Source: Deferribacteraceae bacterium (GTDB taxonomy: Bacteria; Chrysiogenota; Deferribacteres; Deferribacterales; JAISNW01). From it: a stretch of DNA of 36,974 bases. Location: positions 1 through 36,974 of the forward strand of contig JAIRQX010000095.1 of assembly GCA_031256375.1 (NCBI GenBank), in the 5' to 3' direction. Each line of letters begins with the position of its first letter. The first letter of the stretch is position 1. Below the pieces are notes generated by a model that was not told the DNA's origin, did no database searches, and saw only the letters and a program-made list of their open reading frames with translations. A program made the translations under genes and the position numbers. This document shows positions 7,527 through 16,909 of the stretch, piece after piece.

Positions 7527-8162
7527 TCACTGATATAGATTATTGTTTATAATATAGCTATAAACATCTTCCGGCAACATCTTTCGGCATTCGCTTATAG
7601 ATGTATGCCCACGTATCTTTGTGCTGGAAACAGAAACAATGTCCATTTCATACAAAATTATCTTTCCTGACGGTTTACCGTCATACTTTTTATGCCATAT
7701 AACCCTTCCGCGCAGCTCCTCCGGAATAATATCCAGCATAGTATCAAACGGCATTTCCATTCTATTTGCCACTATGAAATTTGAAATTCCAAATATTTCG
7801 CGCCATTTTTGCCATGTTTTAATAGTGGCGAAAATATCTGAACCCGCGATAAAAAAAAGCGCCGCTTCTGGGTTTTCTTTGCTCCAATGGGATATAGTGC
7901 TGTAACTATAAGAAATGCCGCCTGTTTTGAGTTCATAATCAGACACAGAAAACCCTTCGCCAAGCAAGTTCGCCGTCAGCTTTGCCATTTCATAACGCTG
8001 CAACGCTGTCGCCCCTGAGACGTCTTTATGAGGAGGCAATTTGACAGGTATCAGGATTAGTTCGTCAAGTTTAAAATCTGAGAATACATTTTGCGCCAAG
8101 GCGGTATGTCCCAAATGTATAGGATTAAACGTACCACCCAGCAGACCAATGCGCTTGCTCAT
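7527..8162 (-). CDS. nadD: Nicotinate-nucleotide adenylyltransferase
   Basis: A 211-residue nucleotidyltransferase that adenylates nicotinate mononucleotide in NAD synthesis. It has the HxGH-type signature GGTFNPIHLGH (9-19), PPHK near 44, FIAGSD in the middle and the C-terminal SSTKIR (179-184) that holds ATP phosphates. The length is normal for NadD. No ribosome binding site is visible before the ATG, and the HU gene's terminator lies only 10 bases upstream, so transcription may depend on read-through from the HU gene. Confidence 0.96.
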   Translation of the reverse strand: MSKRIGLLGGTFNPIHLGHTALAQNVFSDFKLDELILIPVKLPPHKDVSGATALQRYEMAKLTANLLGEGFSVSDYELKTGGISYSYSTISHWSKENPEAALFFIAGSDIFATIKTWQKWREIFGISNFIVANRMEMPFDTMLDIIPEELRGRVIWHKKYDGKPSGKIILYEMDIVSVSSTKIRGHTSISECRKMLPEDVYSYIINNNLYQ

Positions 8163-8171
8163 CAGGATAGT

Positions 8172-8202
8172 AAAAAAGCCCCGACCTATGTTAAGATCGG
8201 GG
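8172..8202 (-). terminator. Intrinsic terminator of the HU gene
   Basis: Read on the minus strand, CCCCGATC pairs with GGTCGGGG (one G-U pair) around an 8-base loop and is followed directly by CTTTTTT. It lies 20 bases after the HU stop codon and just before nadD. Confidence 0.85.
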
Positions 8203-8222
8203 GTAGTTGACTTTTACTGAAA

Positions 8223-8495
8223 CTATTTGACTTTTTCTTTGAAGCTTTTACCGGCGGAAAACTTCGGCGCTTTACGGGCGGCTATTTTTATCTCTTTCCC
8301 GGTTTGTGGGTTCCGACCGGTACGGGCGGCGCGTTTAATAGATGAAAATGTGCCAAAGCCCACAAGGGTTACTTTGTCGCCTTTTTTCACAGTTTCCATA
8401 ATAGCTTCTGTCATTGCGTCGATTACAGCTTGCGTGTTTTTCTTTGGCACTTCAGCTTTTTTCGCTACTTTGTCAACAAGTTCCTGTTTATTCAT
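8223..8495 (-). CDS. hup: HU family DNA-binding protein
   Basis: A 90-residue histone-like protein: MNKQELVDKVAKKAEVPKK at the N-terminus, GFGTFSSIKRAARTGRNP and the DNA-embracing arm GRNPQTGKEIKIAARK, ending SFKEKVK. HU dimers bend and compact DNA. The start is placed at 8495 because AGGAGG lies just upstream; a longer frame to 8540 lacks support. It has its own promoter and terminator. Confidence 0.96.
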   Translation of the reverse strand: MNKQELVDKVAKKAEVPKKNTQAVIDAMTEAIMETVKKGDKVTLVGFGTFSSIKRAARTGRNPQTGKEIKIAARKAPKFSAGKSFKEKVK

Positions 8496-8516
8496 GTATG
8501 TCCTCCTGAATGATGG

Positions 8517-8547
8517 ACTATATTCACATATTTCAGACATTTGTCAA
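8517..8547 (-). promoter_or_regulatory. Probable promoter of the HU gene
   Basis: On the minus strand a perfect TTGACA (8547-8542) is followed by TATAGT (8522-8517) with a long spacer of 19 bases; GAATAT three bases earlier is an alternative -10. Confidence 0.5.
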
Positions 8548-8575
8548 TATAAAAAATAGAATAAATCATGTAAAT

Positions 8576-8604
8576 TTGATTTGATAAACGCTTGTTATTA
8601 TATA
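8576..8604 (+). promoter_or_regulatory. Probable promoter of the ilv operon
   Basis: TTGATT (8576-8581), a 17-base spacer and TATATA (8599-8604) lie 57 bases before ilvD. An 8-bp inverted repeat, ATAAACGC (8584-8591) and GCGTTTAT (8623-8630), flanks the -10 and may be a regulatory site. I see no leader peptide or T-box. Confidence 0.5.
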
Positions 8605-8661
8605 ACAGTTGAAATATAATGGGCGTTTATTATTGTTACGCGGAATTAATCGGAGGTCGGA

Positions 8662-10317
8662 ATGCGAAGCGGCAGGATAAAAGAGGGGTTTGAACGCGCT
8701 CCCGCGAGAGCTTTACTGTATGGCGTAGGTGTGCCTGAGAAAGAGATGAAACGCCCTTTTATAGGTATCTGCTCAAGTTTTACCGATCTTATCCCCGGTC
8801 ATTCGGGAATGAGGGTTCTTGAACGCGCCATTGAAAAAGGGGTGCATACAGGCGGAGGTTATGCCTTCATCTTTTCAACGCCGGGGATATGCGACGGCAT
8901 AGCCATGGGGCATATAGGGATGTATTACAGTCTGCCCAGCCGCGATCTTATCGCCGATATAATAGAGTGTATAGTTCAGGCGCACGCGCTTGACGGAGTG
9001 GTATTTCTTACTAACTGCGATAAAATCACCCCGGGGATGCTGATGGCGGCGGCGCGAATCAATGTACCGTCAATATTTGTAACTGCGGGACCTATGCCCA
9101 CAGGCAACTGGCGTATGAAAAAACGTTCTTTCATAACTGACACTTTTGAGGCGATCGGACGTTATAAAAAGGGGGAGATAGATTTAACCGAGCTTTCAAA
9201 TATGGAAAAAGCGGCTTGCCCTGCCGAGGGCGCTTGTCAGGGGATGTTTACGGCAAACACTATGGCGTGTCTGACGGAAGTTATGGGGATGAGCCTCCCG
9301 GGCTGCGCCACGGCGCTGGCAGGGCAAGCGAAAAAACGCCGCATAGCTTTTGAGTCCGGAGCGGCTGTCTGCGAGCTTGTGCGCAAAGATATAAAACCAA
9401 GAGATATAATGAACGAAAATGCCTTTCATAACGCCGTTGTAGCGGACCTTGCACTGGGTGGTTCCACAAACACCGCGCTGCATCTGCCGGCAATTGCTTA
9501 CGATGCCGGAATAACATTAAATATTGAACATTTTGATAAGTTAAGCCGCTCTACGCCGCATATCACAAGCCTTAATCCGGCGGGTCCCTACTATATGGAA
9601 GATTTGGATAACGCGGGGGGGATTCCTGCCGTATTGAAGCAGCTTTCGCCGCTTCTGCACGACAATGCTACAGTCAGTGGCTATGGCATAAAAGAGATAT
9701 GTGAGATGGCGGAGGTATTTGACGGCGAAATAATCAGACCTATGGGAAAGCCATACCACAGTGAGGGCGGAATTGCGGTACTTAAAGGGAATATTGCGCC
9801 GGAAGGCTGTGTGGTGAAACAGTCCGCAGTAAATGATGATATGCTTGTATTTACAGGCTCCGCCAAGGTATATGACAGTGAAGAAGCCGCCATGAAAGCT
9901 ATTATGGACGGGTTTATACAGAACGGAGATATAGTTGTAATCCGTTATGAAGGACCGAAAGGGGGACCGGGAATGCGTGAGATGCTTGCCCCCACATCGG
10001 CTATTATGGGGATGGGGCTAAACAGAGTTGCTCTGATAACAGACGGCAGATTTTCCGGCGGCAGTCGCGGTCCATGTATAGGGCATATTTCCCCCGAAGC
10101 AATGGAAGGTGGTATAATAGGGCTTGTAGAAAATAATGACAGGATTGAAATAGATATACCCGGACGCAAAATTCATCTGGATATATCAGACGATATACTT
10201 GCGGAACGCCGCAAAAAATGGGTAAAACCTGAACCCAAAATAAAAACAGGGTATCTGGCAAAATATGTCAGAGGGGTTTCAAATGCCGCAGCCGGCGCGA
10301 TATTTAAAACTGATTGA
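8662..10317 (+). CDS. ilvD: Dihydroxy-acid dehydratase
   Basis: A 551-residue enzyme that dehydrates 2,3-dihydroxy acids to 2-oxo acids in valine/isoleucine synthesis. Iron-sulfur motifs are [10 protein letters not shown] (C119) and [15 protein letters not shown] (C186, C192). Residues 45-47 read PGH, as in the E. coli-type enzyme, rather than the PCN of [2Fe-2S] enzymes, so an oxygen-sensitive [4Fe-4S] cluster is likely. The late [19 protein letters not shown] motif is intact and the length is normal. GGAGG precedes the ATG. It is the first gene of ilvDBNC; the ilvB start follows 32 bases later. Confidence 0.97.
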   Translation: MRSGRIKEGFERAPARALLYGVGVPEKEMKRPFIGICSSFTDLIPGHSGMRVLERAIEKGVHTGGGYAFIFSTPGICDGIAMGHIGMYYSLPSRDLIADIIECIVQAHALDGVVFLTNCDKITPGMLMAAARINVPSIFVTAGPMPTGNWRMKKRSFITDTFEAIGRYKKGEIDLTELSNMEKAACPAEGACQGMFTANTMACLTEVMGMSLPGCATALAGQAKKRRIAFESGAAVCELVRKDIKPRDIMNENAFHNAVVADLALGGSTNTALHLPAIAYDAGITLNIEHFDKLSRSTPHITSLNPAGPYYMEDLDNAGGIPAVLKQLSPLLHDNATVSGYGIKEICEMAEVFDGEIIRPMGKPYHSEGGIAVLKGNIAPEGCVVKQSAVNDDMLVFTGSAKVYDSEEAAMKAIMDGFIQNGDIVVIRYEGPKGGPGMREMLAPTSAIMGMGLNRVALITDGRFSGGSRGPCIGHISPEAMEGGIIGLVENNDRIEIDIPGRKIHLDISDDILAERRKKWVKPEPKIKTGYLAKYVRGVSNAAAGAIFKTD

Positions 10318-10349
10318 ATTTACAGCAAGGCTGCGGAGGGTTTAGTTAT

Positions 10350-12035
10350 ATGAACGGTTCAGATATACTTTTAGAATCTTTAAAGAGAGAGGGGGTAGAG
10401 ATAATATTCGGCTATCCGGGCGGTCAGATAATAGGCACCTTTGACAGGCTGTTTGACTGCGGTATAAAACATGTTCTTCCCAGACATGAACAGGGTGGCG
10501 TTCACGCCGCCGAAGGGTACGCAAGAGCTACAGGTAAGGTTGGAGTGTGTATAGCGACTTCCGGTCCGGGAGCGACAAACCTTGTGACGGGAATAGCGGA
10601 CGCTTATTCGGATTCAACGCCGCTGGTACTGATAACGGGGCAGGTGGGGACAACGCTTATTGGCGGAGACGCTTTTCAGGAGGCTGATATAATCGGGATT
10701 ACCCGCCCGATAGTTAAACACAGCTACCTTATAAAAAATATAAAAGAGATTCCTTCCGCTGTCAAAGAAGCGTTCCATATAGCCAGCACAGGCAGACCCG
10801 GTCCGGTGCTGATAGATATGCCGAAAGATGTGCAGGCCGCTCAGGGAAAATTTGAGTACCCGAAAGATATTGATCTCCCGGGTTATCAGCCAAACTACGA
10901 AGGACACTTAATGCAAATAAAAAAAATTCTGCATGCTCTTGAAAACGCAAAAAAACCGCTGATATTGATAGGCGGCGGAGTGCGCTTAAGCGGCGCTTCG
11001 GATGTACTTATTGTGTTTGCGGAAGCTACAGATATTCCGGTTTCCACGACATTTATGGGACAGGGAGCGTTTCCGTTTAACCATCCGCTATATGTTGGCT
11101 GGATGGGGATGCATGGCAACTATGCCAGCAATCAGGCAAGTTTAAACACTGATTACATTCTTGCTATAGGTACGCGCTTTTCAGACCGCACCACAGGGAA
11201 TTTCCGGGAGTTTGCCCCTAACGCCGCCGTGGCTCATATTGACATAGACCCCACGTCAATAAGTAAAAACATTCCTGTAAATACGCCTATAGTGGGCGAT
11301 GCCAAAACTGTGCTTAAACAGTTTATGAAATATATAAAGGAGTTTAAAGCGGAAAAAAACGCCAAAGCTCGTAAAATATGGCTTGAGGAGATAGCCGTCT
11401 GGAACAGTGAACGCCCTTTCAGCTATATAAAATCTGATAACATTATAAAACCGCAGTTTGTGGTGGAACAAATTTATCAGATTACCAAAGGGGAGGCAAT
11501 TATCACAACAGAGGTAGGTCAGAATCAGATGTGGGCGGGGCAGTTCTATAAATTTAAATATCCCAACCAATTTGTATCTTCCGGCGGGCTGGGGACTATG
11601 GGGTTCGGGCTGCCGGCGGCGATAGGCGCCAAGCTGGGCTGTCCCAACAAAGAGGTATTTGATATTGCAGGAGACGGCAGTATATTAATGTGTATTCAAG
11701 AACTTACTATGGCAGTGCAATACCGTATAGGCATAAAGGTGGCGATTTTAAACAACCGTTTTCTCGGAATGGTGCGGCAGTGGCAGCAGTTATTTTTTGA
11801 CAGGCGTTATTCGTTAACCTGTCTTGAAAGCCAGCCCGATTTTGTAAAAGTGGCGGAAGCATTCGGCTGTGTAGGTTTGCGCGCCGAAACTCCGCCTGAA
11901 GTCAGAACCGTGCTGGAAGAGGCGATGAAGGTTAAAAATATTCCGGTTGTAATGGATTTCCGCTGTGCGCGTGAGGAAAATGTGTTTCCGATGGTGCCCG
12001 CCGGTTCCGGTTTGGATAAAATGATATTTAGTTAA
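10350..12035 (+). CDS. ilvB: Acetolactate synthase large subunit
   Basis: A 561-residue thiamine diphosphate enzyme that makes 2-acetolactate or 2-aceto-2-hydroxybutyrate, the first common step of branched-chain synthesis. It shows the cofactor-activating glutamate in RHEQGGVHAAEGYARA (E47), then ATSGPGATNLVTGIADAYSD, and the GDGS...NN metal/ThDP motif (GDGSILMCIQELTMAVQ through LNN). The ATG at 10350 is preferred to a TTG at 10314: it has GGAGG upstream and avoids overlap with ilvD, although the spacing of about 12 bases is long. The small subunit follows 10 bases after the stop. Confidence 0.96.
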   Translation: MNGSDILLESLKREGVEIIFGYPGGQIIGTFDRLFDCGIKHVLPRHEQGGVHAAEGYARATGKVGVCIATSGPGATNLVTGIADAYSDSTPLVLITGQVGTTLIGGDAFQEADIIGITRPIVKHSYLIKNIKEIPSAVKEAFHIASTGRPGPVLIDMPKDVQAAQGKFEYPKDIDLPGYQPNYEGHLMQIKKILHALENAKKPLILIGGGVRLSGASDVLIVFAEATDIPVSTTFMGQGAFPFNHPLYVGWMGMHGNYASNQASLNTDYILAIGTRFSDRTTGNFREFAPNAAVAHIDIDPTSISKNIPVNTPIVGDAKTVLKQFMKYIKEFKAEKNAKARKIWLEEIAVWNSERPFSYIKSDNIIKPQFVVEQIYQITKGEAIITTEVGQNQMWAGQFYKFKYPNQFVSSGGLGTMGFGLPAAIGAKLGCPNKEVFDIAGDGSILMCIQELTMAVQYRIGIKVAILNNRFLGMVRQWQQLFFDRRYSLTCLESQPDFVKVAEAFGCVGLRAETPPEVRTVLEEAMKVKNIPVVMDFRCAREENVFPMVPAGSGLDKMIFS

Positions 12036-12045
12036 GAGAGTACAG

Positions 12046-12549
12046 ATGAAACATATAATATCAATAATTGCGGAAAATAAATTCGGGACGCTTTCAAGAG
12101 TTTCCGGTCTTTTTTCCGGACGGGGATATAATATAGAAAGTTTAACCGTAAACGAGACTGAAAAACCTGGTTTATCCAATATGACTATTGTAACAAGCGG
12201 TGAAAATCCTGTAATAGAGCAGATTATAAAACAGCTCCGCAAACTGGTCAACGTTTTGCGGGTGAGGGATGTTACTTCTCTGCCGGATCATATTGAACGG
12301 GAGATGTCGCTTATTAAACTTCATGTTATTTCTAAACAGAGACCGGAGGTTTTAGGCATAGTTGATACATTTCGCGCTAGAGTTATTGACATGTCACATG
12401 ATTCTGTGATAATTGAGATATCAGGTTCTGAAGAGAAAGTCAGCTCATTTATTGAACTTGTACGCCCGTATGGGCTTATTGAGGTGGTGCGCACAGGGAT
12501 TCTCGCTATGGCAAAAGGTTCCACTGTTACCGCTGAAACAAATAAATAA
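12046..12549 (+). CDS. ilvN: Acetolactate synthase small (regulatory) subunit
   Basis: A 167-residue protein with an N-terminal ACT domain (ISIIAENKFGTLSRVSGLFS, then RGYNIESLTVNETE) and the usual C-terminal domain (EMSLIKLHV, RPYGLIEVVRTG). It binds IlvB and confers valine feedback inhibition. GAGAG lies just before the ATG. The gene symbol ilvH is used for the same protein in some genomes. Confidence 0.96.
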   Translation: MKHIISIIAENKFGTLSRVSGLFSGRGYNIESLTVNETEKPGLSNMTIVTSGENPVIEQIIKQLRKLVNVLRVRDVTSLPDHIEREMSLIKLHVISKQRPEVLGIVDTFRARVIDMSHDSVIIEISGSEEKVSSFIELVRPYGLIEVVRTGILAMAKGSTVTAETNK

Positions 12550-12573
12550 CAAAAACTGAGGGGTTATAAATAA

Positions 12574-13590
12574 ATGAAAATTTACTATGAAAAAGACACA
12601 AATCTTGAATTAATCAAAAAGAAGAAAGTGGCGGTGGTAGGCTACGGCAGTCAGGGGTACGGGCATTCCAATAATATGCAAGAATCCGGCGCGGATGTTT
12701 GCGTTGGTCTGCGCAAAAACAGCCCTTCGTGGGAAAAAGCTAAATCCGCCGGCCTGAAAGTTATGGAAACGTCTGAAGCCGCTAAATGGGCTGATCTTAT
12801 TATGATCCTTACCCCTGATGAAAATCAGGGGGATATGTATAAAAGCAGCATAGAGCCATATCTGGATGCGAAAAAATATCTTGCTTTTGCTCACGGATTC
12901 TCTGTCCTTTTTGGGCAGATTGTGCCGCCTGCTGATGTAAACGTTATTATGATCGCTCCTAAAGGACCGGGGCATCTTGTCCGCGCTGAATATCAGAAAG
13001 GAAGCGGAGTTCCGTGCCTTGTAGCGGTACATCAGAATCCGTCGGGTGACGCGCTGGAGGTAGCGCTTTCCTATGCTGCAGCTATTGGCGGGGCAAGGGC
13101 GGGAGTTATCCAAACCACTTTTAAAGAGGAGGCGGAAACGGATCTTTTCGGCGAACAGGCAGTTCTTTGCGGCGGGCTTGTACAGCTAATAAAATACGGA
13201 TTTGAAACGCTCGTTGAGGCGGGTTATGCGCCGGAGATGGCGTATTTTGAGTGTATGCACGAAGTTAAGCTGATAGTGGATTTGCTGTATGAGGGCGGAA
13301 TATCAAATATGCGCTACTCTGTATCAAACACTGCTCAGTATGGCGATATTACACGCGGACCTAGGGTTATCACTCCCGATGTAAAAGATAATATGAAAAC
13401 AGTGTTGAATGAGATACAAAACGGAGTTTTCGCAAAAGAATGGTTGCTTGAAAATAAAGTAGGGAGACCTTCTTTTAACGCGCTTACAAGACAGGACGAA
13501 GAGCATCAGATAGAAAAGGTCGGCGGCGCATTGCGCGCAATGATGGGTTGGCTCGGGAAAAATAAAATAGTGGATAAAAACAAAAATTAA
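12574..13590 (+). CDS. ilvC: Ketol-acid reductoisomerase (class I)
   Basis: A 338-residue enzyme that isomerises and reduces acetolactate to dihydroxyisovalerate, feeding IlvD. The Rossmann loop [12 protein letters not shown] (about 23-34) and the [11 protein letters not shown] cofactor loop suggest the short class I enzyme; the Arg and Ser residues there fit an NADPH preference. [13 protein letters not shown] and the C-terminal all-helical knotted domain ([26 protein letters not shown]) carry the metal ligands. GAGGGG precedes the ATG. It closes the ilvDBNC operon. Confidence 0.97.
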   Translation: MKIYYEKDTNLELIKKKKVAVVGYGSQGYGHSNNMQESGADVCVGLRKNSPSWEKAKSAGLKVMETSEAAKWADLIMILTPDENQGDMYKSSIEPYLDAKKYLAFAHGFSVLFGQIVPPADVNVIMIAPKGPGHLVRAEYQKGSGVPCLVAVHQNPSGDALEVALSYAAAIGGARAGVIQTTFKEEAETDLFGEQAVLCGGLVQLIKYGFETLVEAGYAPEMAYFECMHEVKLIVDLLYEGGISNMRYSVSNTAQYGDITRGPRVITPDVKDNMKTVLNEIQNGVFAKEWLLENKVGRPSFNALTRQDEEHQIEKVGGALRAMMGWLGKNKIVDKNKN

Positions 13591-13641
13591 TATATTGATT
13601 TTGTTTGTCCCTGATATAATAATATAGAGCAGAGGCAGTTA

Positions 13642-14781
13642 ATGGCGCAGCGTAAAATAATGAGAAAGATAGCCGGCGCGGGTTTTCTTTTTACAAGGAA
13701 GCAAAAGAACTATAACAAACTGTTTATGCCGTTATCCGGTCAAATAGACAGTATTCTGAATGATCTTCTGTCGCCTGTTTTGATTATTGACAAAGGTCTT
13801 TCGGTTATGTTCGCAAATAACGCGGCGATCGCTTTCTTTATGTCCGCTTTAGAAAAAAACTTTTTAGCGGTGATGCCCGGTATTGATAATATTGTGAAAG
13901 AATTTATCGCTAAAAATACTCAAACTGAGATATTTAACGAAGTGATGATCAAGTTTGACCGCGAAACTTGTTATATGAGAATAAAGATATCCAGAATCAC
14001 TGAAAATAAATTAATGCTGTGTTTAGAAGACATATCAAAAGAGGTTTCTTTAAGGTCTCAGCTCAGACAGGCGCAGAAGATGGAATCTATCGGGCATCTT
14101 ACAAGCGGTATAGCCCATGATTTTAACAATATTCTTACAGTTATCGGAGGATACGCTGACCTAATCAGGAAAAAACTTGAAGAGGAATCTTTGAAAAAAT
14201 ATGCAGAACAGATATACATTTCGGCGGAGAAAGGCACTACGCTTATACGCGGTCTTCTTACATTCAGCCGCAAAAATGAAACGGAATACACTCTCTGCAA
14301 CCTGAATCAACTGATAAATATGGTGGTATTTATATTTGACAGGATGCTGAAAGAGAACATAAAACTTATCGTTATTCCGATTAAGCAAGATATTTATGTA
14401 ATGGCGGACAGCATACAACTGGAACAGGTTATCGTTAATATGCTTACCAATGCTCAGGATGCCATGCCTGAGGGAGGTTTGATAACCATCACTCTGAATA
14501 CTGTCAGCGCTGAAGAGATTGATATGTCTTCCTCCAATGTGAATGAGTTTGCGGCTATAAAAGTCATAGATTCAGGTATGGGAATGGAATCGTTTGTTAT
14601 TGAGCATATTTTTGAACCGTTTTTTACAACAAAACCCCCTCACAAAGGCACCGGTTTAGGTCTTCCGATGGTTCAGGAGATCGTAAAAAACCACAAAGGG
14701 AAGATAGTATGCAGCAGCGTTGTGAGTGAAGGGACAACTTTTTATATATATCTTCCTTTAATGAGTATTGCCAAAGAATAA
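13642..14781 (+). CDS. Soluble sensor histidine kinase, orphan
   Basis: A 379-residue kinase without membrane segments. A PAS-like domain (about 30-130, LLSPVLIIDKGLSVMFANN) is followed by a HisKA dimerisation helix with phospho-acceptor H159 (GIAHDFNNILTVIGGYADLI) and a HATPase: N-box VNMLTNAQDAMP, G1 DSGMGM, F-box FEPFFTTKP and G2 GTGLGLPMV. The HDFNN form is typical of NtrB/hybrid-type kinases. AGAGG precedes the ATG at 13642. No response regulator is adjacent; it sits between ilvC and rho, so the partner is encoded elsewhere. The signal it senses is unknown. Confidence 0.9.
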   Translation: MAQRKIMRKIAGAGFLFTRKQKNYNKLFMPLSGQIDSILNDLLSPVLIIDKGLSVMFANNAAIAFFMSALEKNFLAVMPGIDNIVKEFIAKNTQTEIFNEVMIKFDRETCYMRIKISRITENKLMLCLEDISKEVSLRSQLRQAQKMESIGHLTSGIAHDFNNILTVIGGYADLIRKKLEEESLKKYAEQIYISAEKGTTLIRGLLTFSRKNETEYTLCNLNQLINMVVFIFDRMLKENIKLIVIPIKQDIYVMADSIQLEQVIVNMLTNAQDAMPEGGLITITLNTVSAEEIDMSSSNVNEFAAIKVIDSGMGMESFVIEHIFEPFFTTKPPHKGTGLGLPMVQEIVKNHKGKIVCSSVVSEGTTFYIYLPLMSIAKE

Positions 14782-14800
14782 TATAAGCGGAATATTTTGC

Positions 14801-14829
14801 TTGACAAAAAAAACAGCCGATATTATTTT
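14801..14829 (+). promoter_or_regulatory. Probable rho promoter
   Basis: TTGACA (14801-14806), a 17-base spacer and TATTTT (14824-14829). It leaves an AT-rich untranslated leader of about 90 bases before rho; rho is known to autoregulate through its leader in other bacteria, but no such structure is evident here. Confidence 0.55.
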
Positions 14830-14926
14830 AAATATGTTAAAATAATTTTATATCAGAAATATCAGTTATTCAAACCCGCTAATGTTTAGAAATATATTAT
14901 AATCATATATAATAAGGAGCTATTGT

Positions 14927-16168
14927 GTGAATTTAACAGAGCTAAAAAAGATGCCCATTGAGGATCTTGTGGCGCTTGGCATCAATCTTGGGATTGAAAA
15001 TGCGGGGGATTTTCTCCGTCAGGAACTTATGTTTGAAATCCTTAAAGCTACCAGTGCGCGTAACGGGCAAATCTACGGTCAGGGTGTTCTTGAAATACTG
15101 CCGGATGGTTTTGGTTTTCTTCGCTCCCCTGACTTTAACTATCTGCCGGGACCGGATGATATATATGTATCGCCTGCGCAGATCCGCCGTTTTGGGTTAC
15201 GAAACGGCGACACAGTATCCGGAGAGATACGCCCTCCGCGTGAAGGGGAAAAGTATTTTGCCTTACTGAAAGTTGAACAGATCAACGATGATCCGCCTAC
15301 AAGACAAAGAAAACTTTTTGAAAACCTTACCCCGCTTTTCCCTGAAGAGCGCCTTAATCTGGAAGCCTTCCCGTCTCACTATGATACACGGACAATAAAC
15401 CTTATTTCACCTGTGGGTAAAGGACAGCGCGGGCTTATAGTCGCGCCTCCGAAAACCGGAAAAACAATGTTGCTGAAATCAATCGCCAATAGCATCTCAA
15501 AAAACCATCCCGAAGTTATTATGATAATTCTTTTGATTGATGAACGACCTGAAGAGGTCACAGATATGCAGCGTTCGGTGCATGCGGAGGTTATAAGCTC
15601 AACATTTGACGAACCGGCTTACAGGCACGTTCAGGTTTCGGAAATGGTTATTAATAAAGCGAAACGGTTAGTGGAGCACGGCAATGACGTAATAATTCTG
15701 CTGGACAGTATCACTCGCCTTGCCAGAGCGTATAACTCCATTGAACCGCCTTCGGGCAAAGTTCTGTCCGGCGGCGTGGACGCCAATGCGCTTCATAAAC
15801 CCAAACGTTTTTTCGGCGCTGCGCGCAATATAGAGGAAGGGGGAAGTTTAAGCATAGTTGCAACTGCTCTTGTGGATACGGGATCCAGAATGGACGAAGT
15901 GATATTTGAAGAGTTTAAAGGCACCGGCAATATGGAACTGCATCTTGACCGCCGCCTTGTTGAACGCCGTACTTTTCCCGCCATTGACGTTAATAAATCC
16001 GGCACCCGCCGCGAAGAGCTACTGCTCACCAAAGAGGAACAGAACAAAGTCTGGATTCTGCGCAGATTTCTTTCTAATATGAACGCCGTGGACGCTATGG
16101 AGTTTCTGCTTGACAAGATGAAGGGCACTAAAACAAATCAAGAATTTTTAGATTCAATGGGAAAATAA
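14927..16168 (+). CDS. rho: Transcription termination factor Rho
   Basis: A 413-residue hexameric RNA helicase. The N-terminal helix-extension-helix ([18 protein letters not shown]) is followed by the cold-shock-like RNA-binding domain with GFGFLRS (62-67 area) and then the RecA-like motor: Walker A APPKTGKT (173-180), [11 protein letters not shown], Walker [17 protein letters not shown], and the Q- and R-loop region [20 protein letters not shown]. It lacks the long N-terminal insertion seen in some phyla. The start is GTG with AAGGAG upstream. Confidence 0.97.
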   Translation: MNLTELKKMPIEDLVALGINLGIENAGDFLRQELMFEILKATSARNGQIYGQGVLEILPDGFGFLRSPDFNYLPGPDDIYVSPAQIRRFGLRNGDTVSGEIRPPREGEKYFALLKVEQINDDPPTRQRKLFENLTPLFPEERLNLEAFPSHYDTRTINLISPVGKGQRGLIVAPPKTGKTMLLKSIANSISKNHPEVIMIILLIDERPEEVTDMQRSVHAEVISSTFDEPAYRHVQVSEMVINKAKRLVEHGNDVIILLDSITRLARAYNSIEPPSGKVLSGGVDANALHKPKRFFGAARNIEEGGSLSIVATALVDTGSRMDEVIFEEFKGTGNMELHLDRRLVERRTFPAIDVNKSGTRREELLLTKEEQNKVWILRRFLSNMNAVDAMEFLLDKMKGTKTNQEFLDSMGK

Positions 16169-16184
16169 ATACCTATAAAATAAG

Positions 16185-16760
16185 ATGAAACAAATTGCGT
16201 TCCTTATCATCTGTTTTACAGCAGTCGCGTCTGTTTGTTATTCATGGGGAACGCTTACTGTTTTTGCCGGTGAAAAATTTCTGGATTCAAAACAGTGGAA
16301 ACCGGCTGATGAACATTTTTTGAAAGCTATCAGGTTTGATATCGGGGATCCGACGCAGTTCGCTAATATTTCTCTGGATTACTACGCTTCCGATTACAAT
16401 AAAATGACTTTTGAAAACAACGCTCTTACAAATATTTTAGCTAAAACCGAAGAGATACGGATCGGATTGAGGGGATATTACGGTCAGAAAGTTCGGTTTT
16501 TCGGCGCGGGCGGTATAGCGAATATCACCTCATCCCTCAGTAAACAAACAGCACAGGGGGAGAGTGTCTGTTCAGGTTCAACGGGGTACAATTTTTTTTC
16601 AAACGGAGTGTGGTTTGAAGCGGGTATGGACTACTCATTAAGCAATATGTTTATAGCGGGGCTTTCAGGCAGTTATTCAGACGGCAGGATTAAATGCGGC
16701 GGCAAAAACTTTCAGGTGGGCGGCGCCAACGCCGGAGCTTATTTCGGTATATCATTCTGA
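16185..16760 (+). CDS. Small outer-membrane beta-barrel-like protein
   Basis: A 191-residue protein with a signal peptide (MKQIAFLIICFTAVASVCYS). The mature part has alternating polar/apolar strands rich in Gly, Tyr and Phe (IRIGLRGYYGQKVRFFGAGG, FEAGMDYSLSNMFIAGLSG) and ends in Phe (AYFGISF), the usual C-terminal signature for barrel insertion. I do not recognise the family. It follows rho by 16 bases with only a weak ribosome binding site, so it may ride on the rho transcript. Confidence 0.65.
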   Translation: MKQIAFLIICFTAVASVCYSWGTLTVFAGEKFLDSKQWKPADEHFLKAIRFDIGDPTQFANISLDYYASDYNKMTFENNALTNILAKTEEIRIGLRGYYGQKVRFFGAGGIANITSSLSKQTAQGESVCSGSTGYNFFSNGVWFEAGMDYSLSNMFIAGLSGSYSDGRIKCGGKNFQVGGANAGAYFGISF

Positions 16761-16819
16761 TGCAAAAACGGAACATTATTTAGTACTACAGTTGTAATAA
16801 ATTTTGTATTATGATGATC

Positions 16820-16891
16820 GCAAATCTAGGTAATGCAAAAGTTTGCTGAAGTCCCGCAAAAGTCTATTAAACCTTGCGAGATTTGCTTTTT
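16820..16891 (+). ncRNA. Candidate structured RNA upstream of hisA
   Basis: GCAAATCT (16820-16827) is an exact reverse complement of AGATTTGC (16879-16886), which is followed at once by TTTTT. The 51 bases enclosed hold two more GCAAAA copies and an inner GCAAA/TTTGC pair. The long closing stem plus T run looks like a terminated small RNA or an attenuator in the hisA leader. I could not match it to a riboswitch class; function is unknown. Confidence 0.3.
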
Positions 16892-16909
16892 ATAAAAGAG
16901 GTATATAAT

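Noticed and set aside
9196-9893. Minus-strand open frames inside ilvD
   Set aside because: They are shadows of a well-conserved dehydratase frame and carry no domains.
16820-16891. GEMM-type cyclic di-GMP riboswitch
   Set aside because: Only the GCAAA-like core is similar; the tetraloop helix and the conserved 3' strand are not found, so it is kept only as an unclassified RNA candidate.
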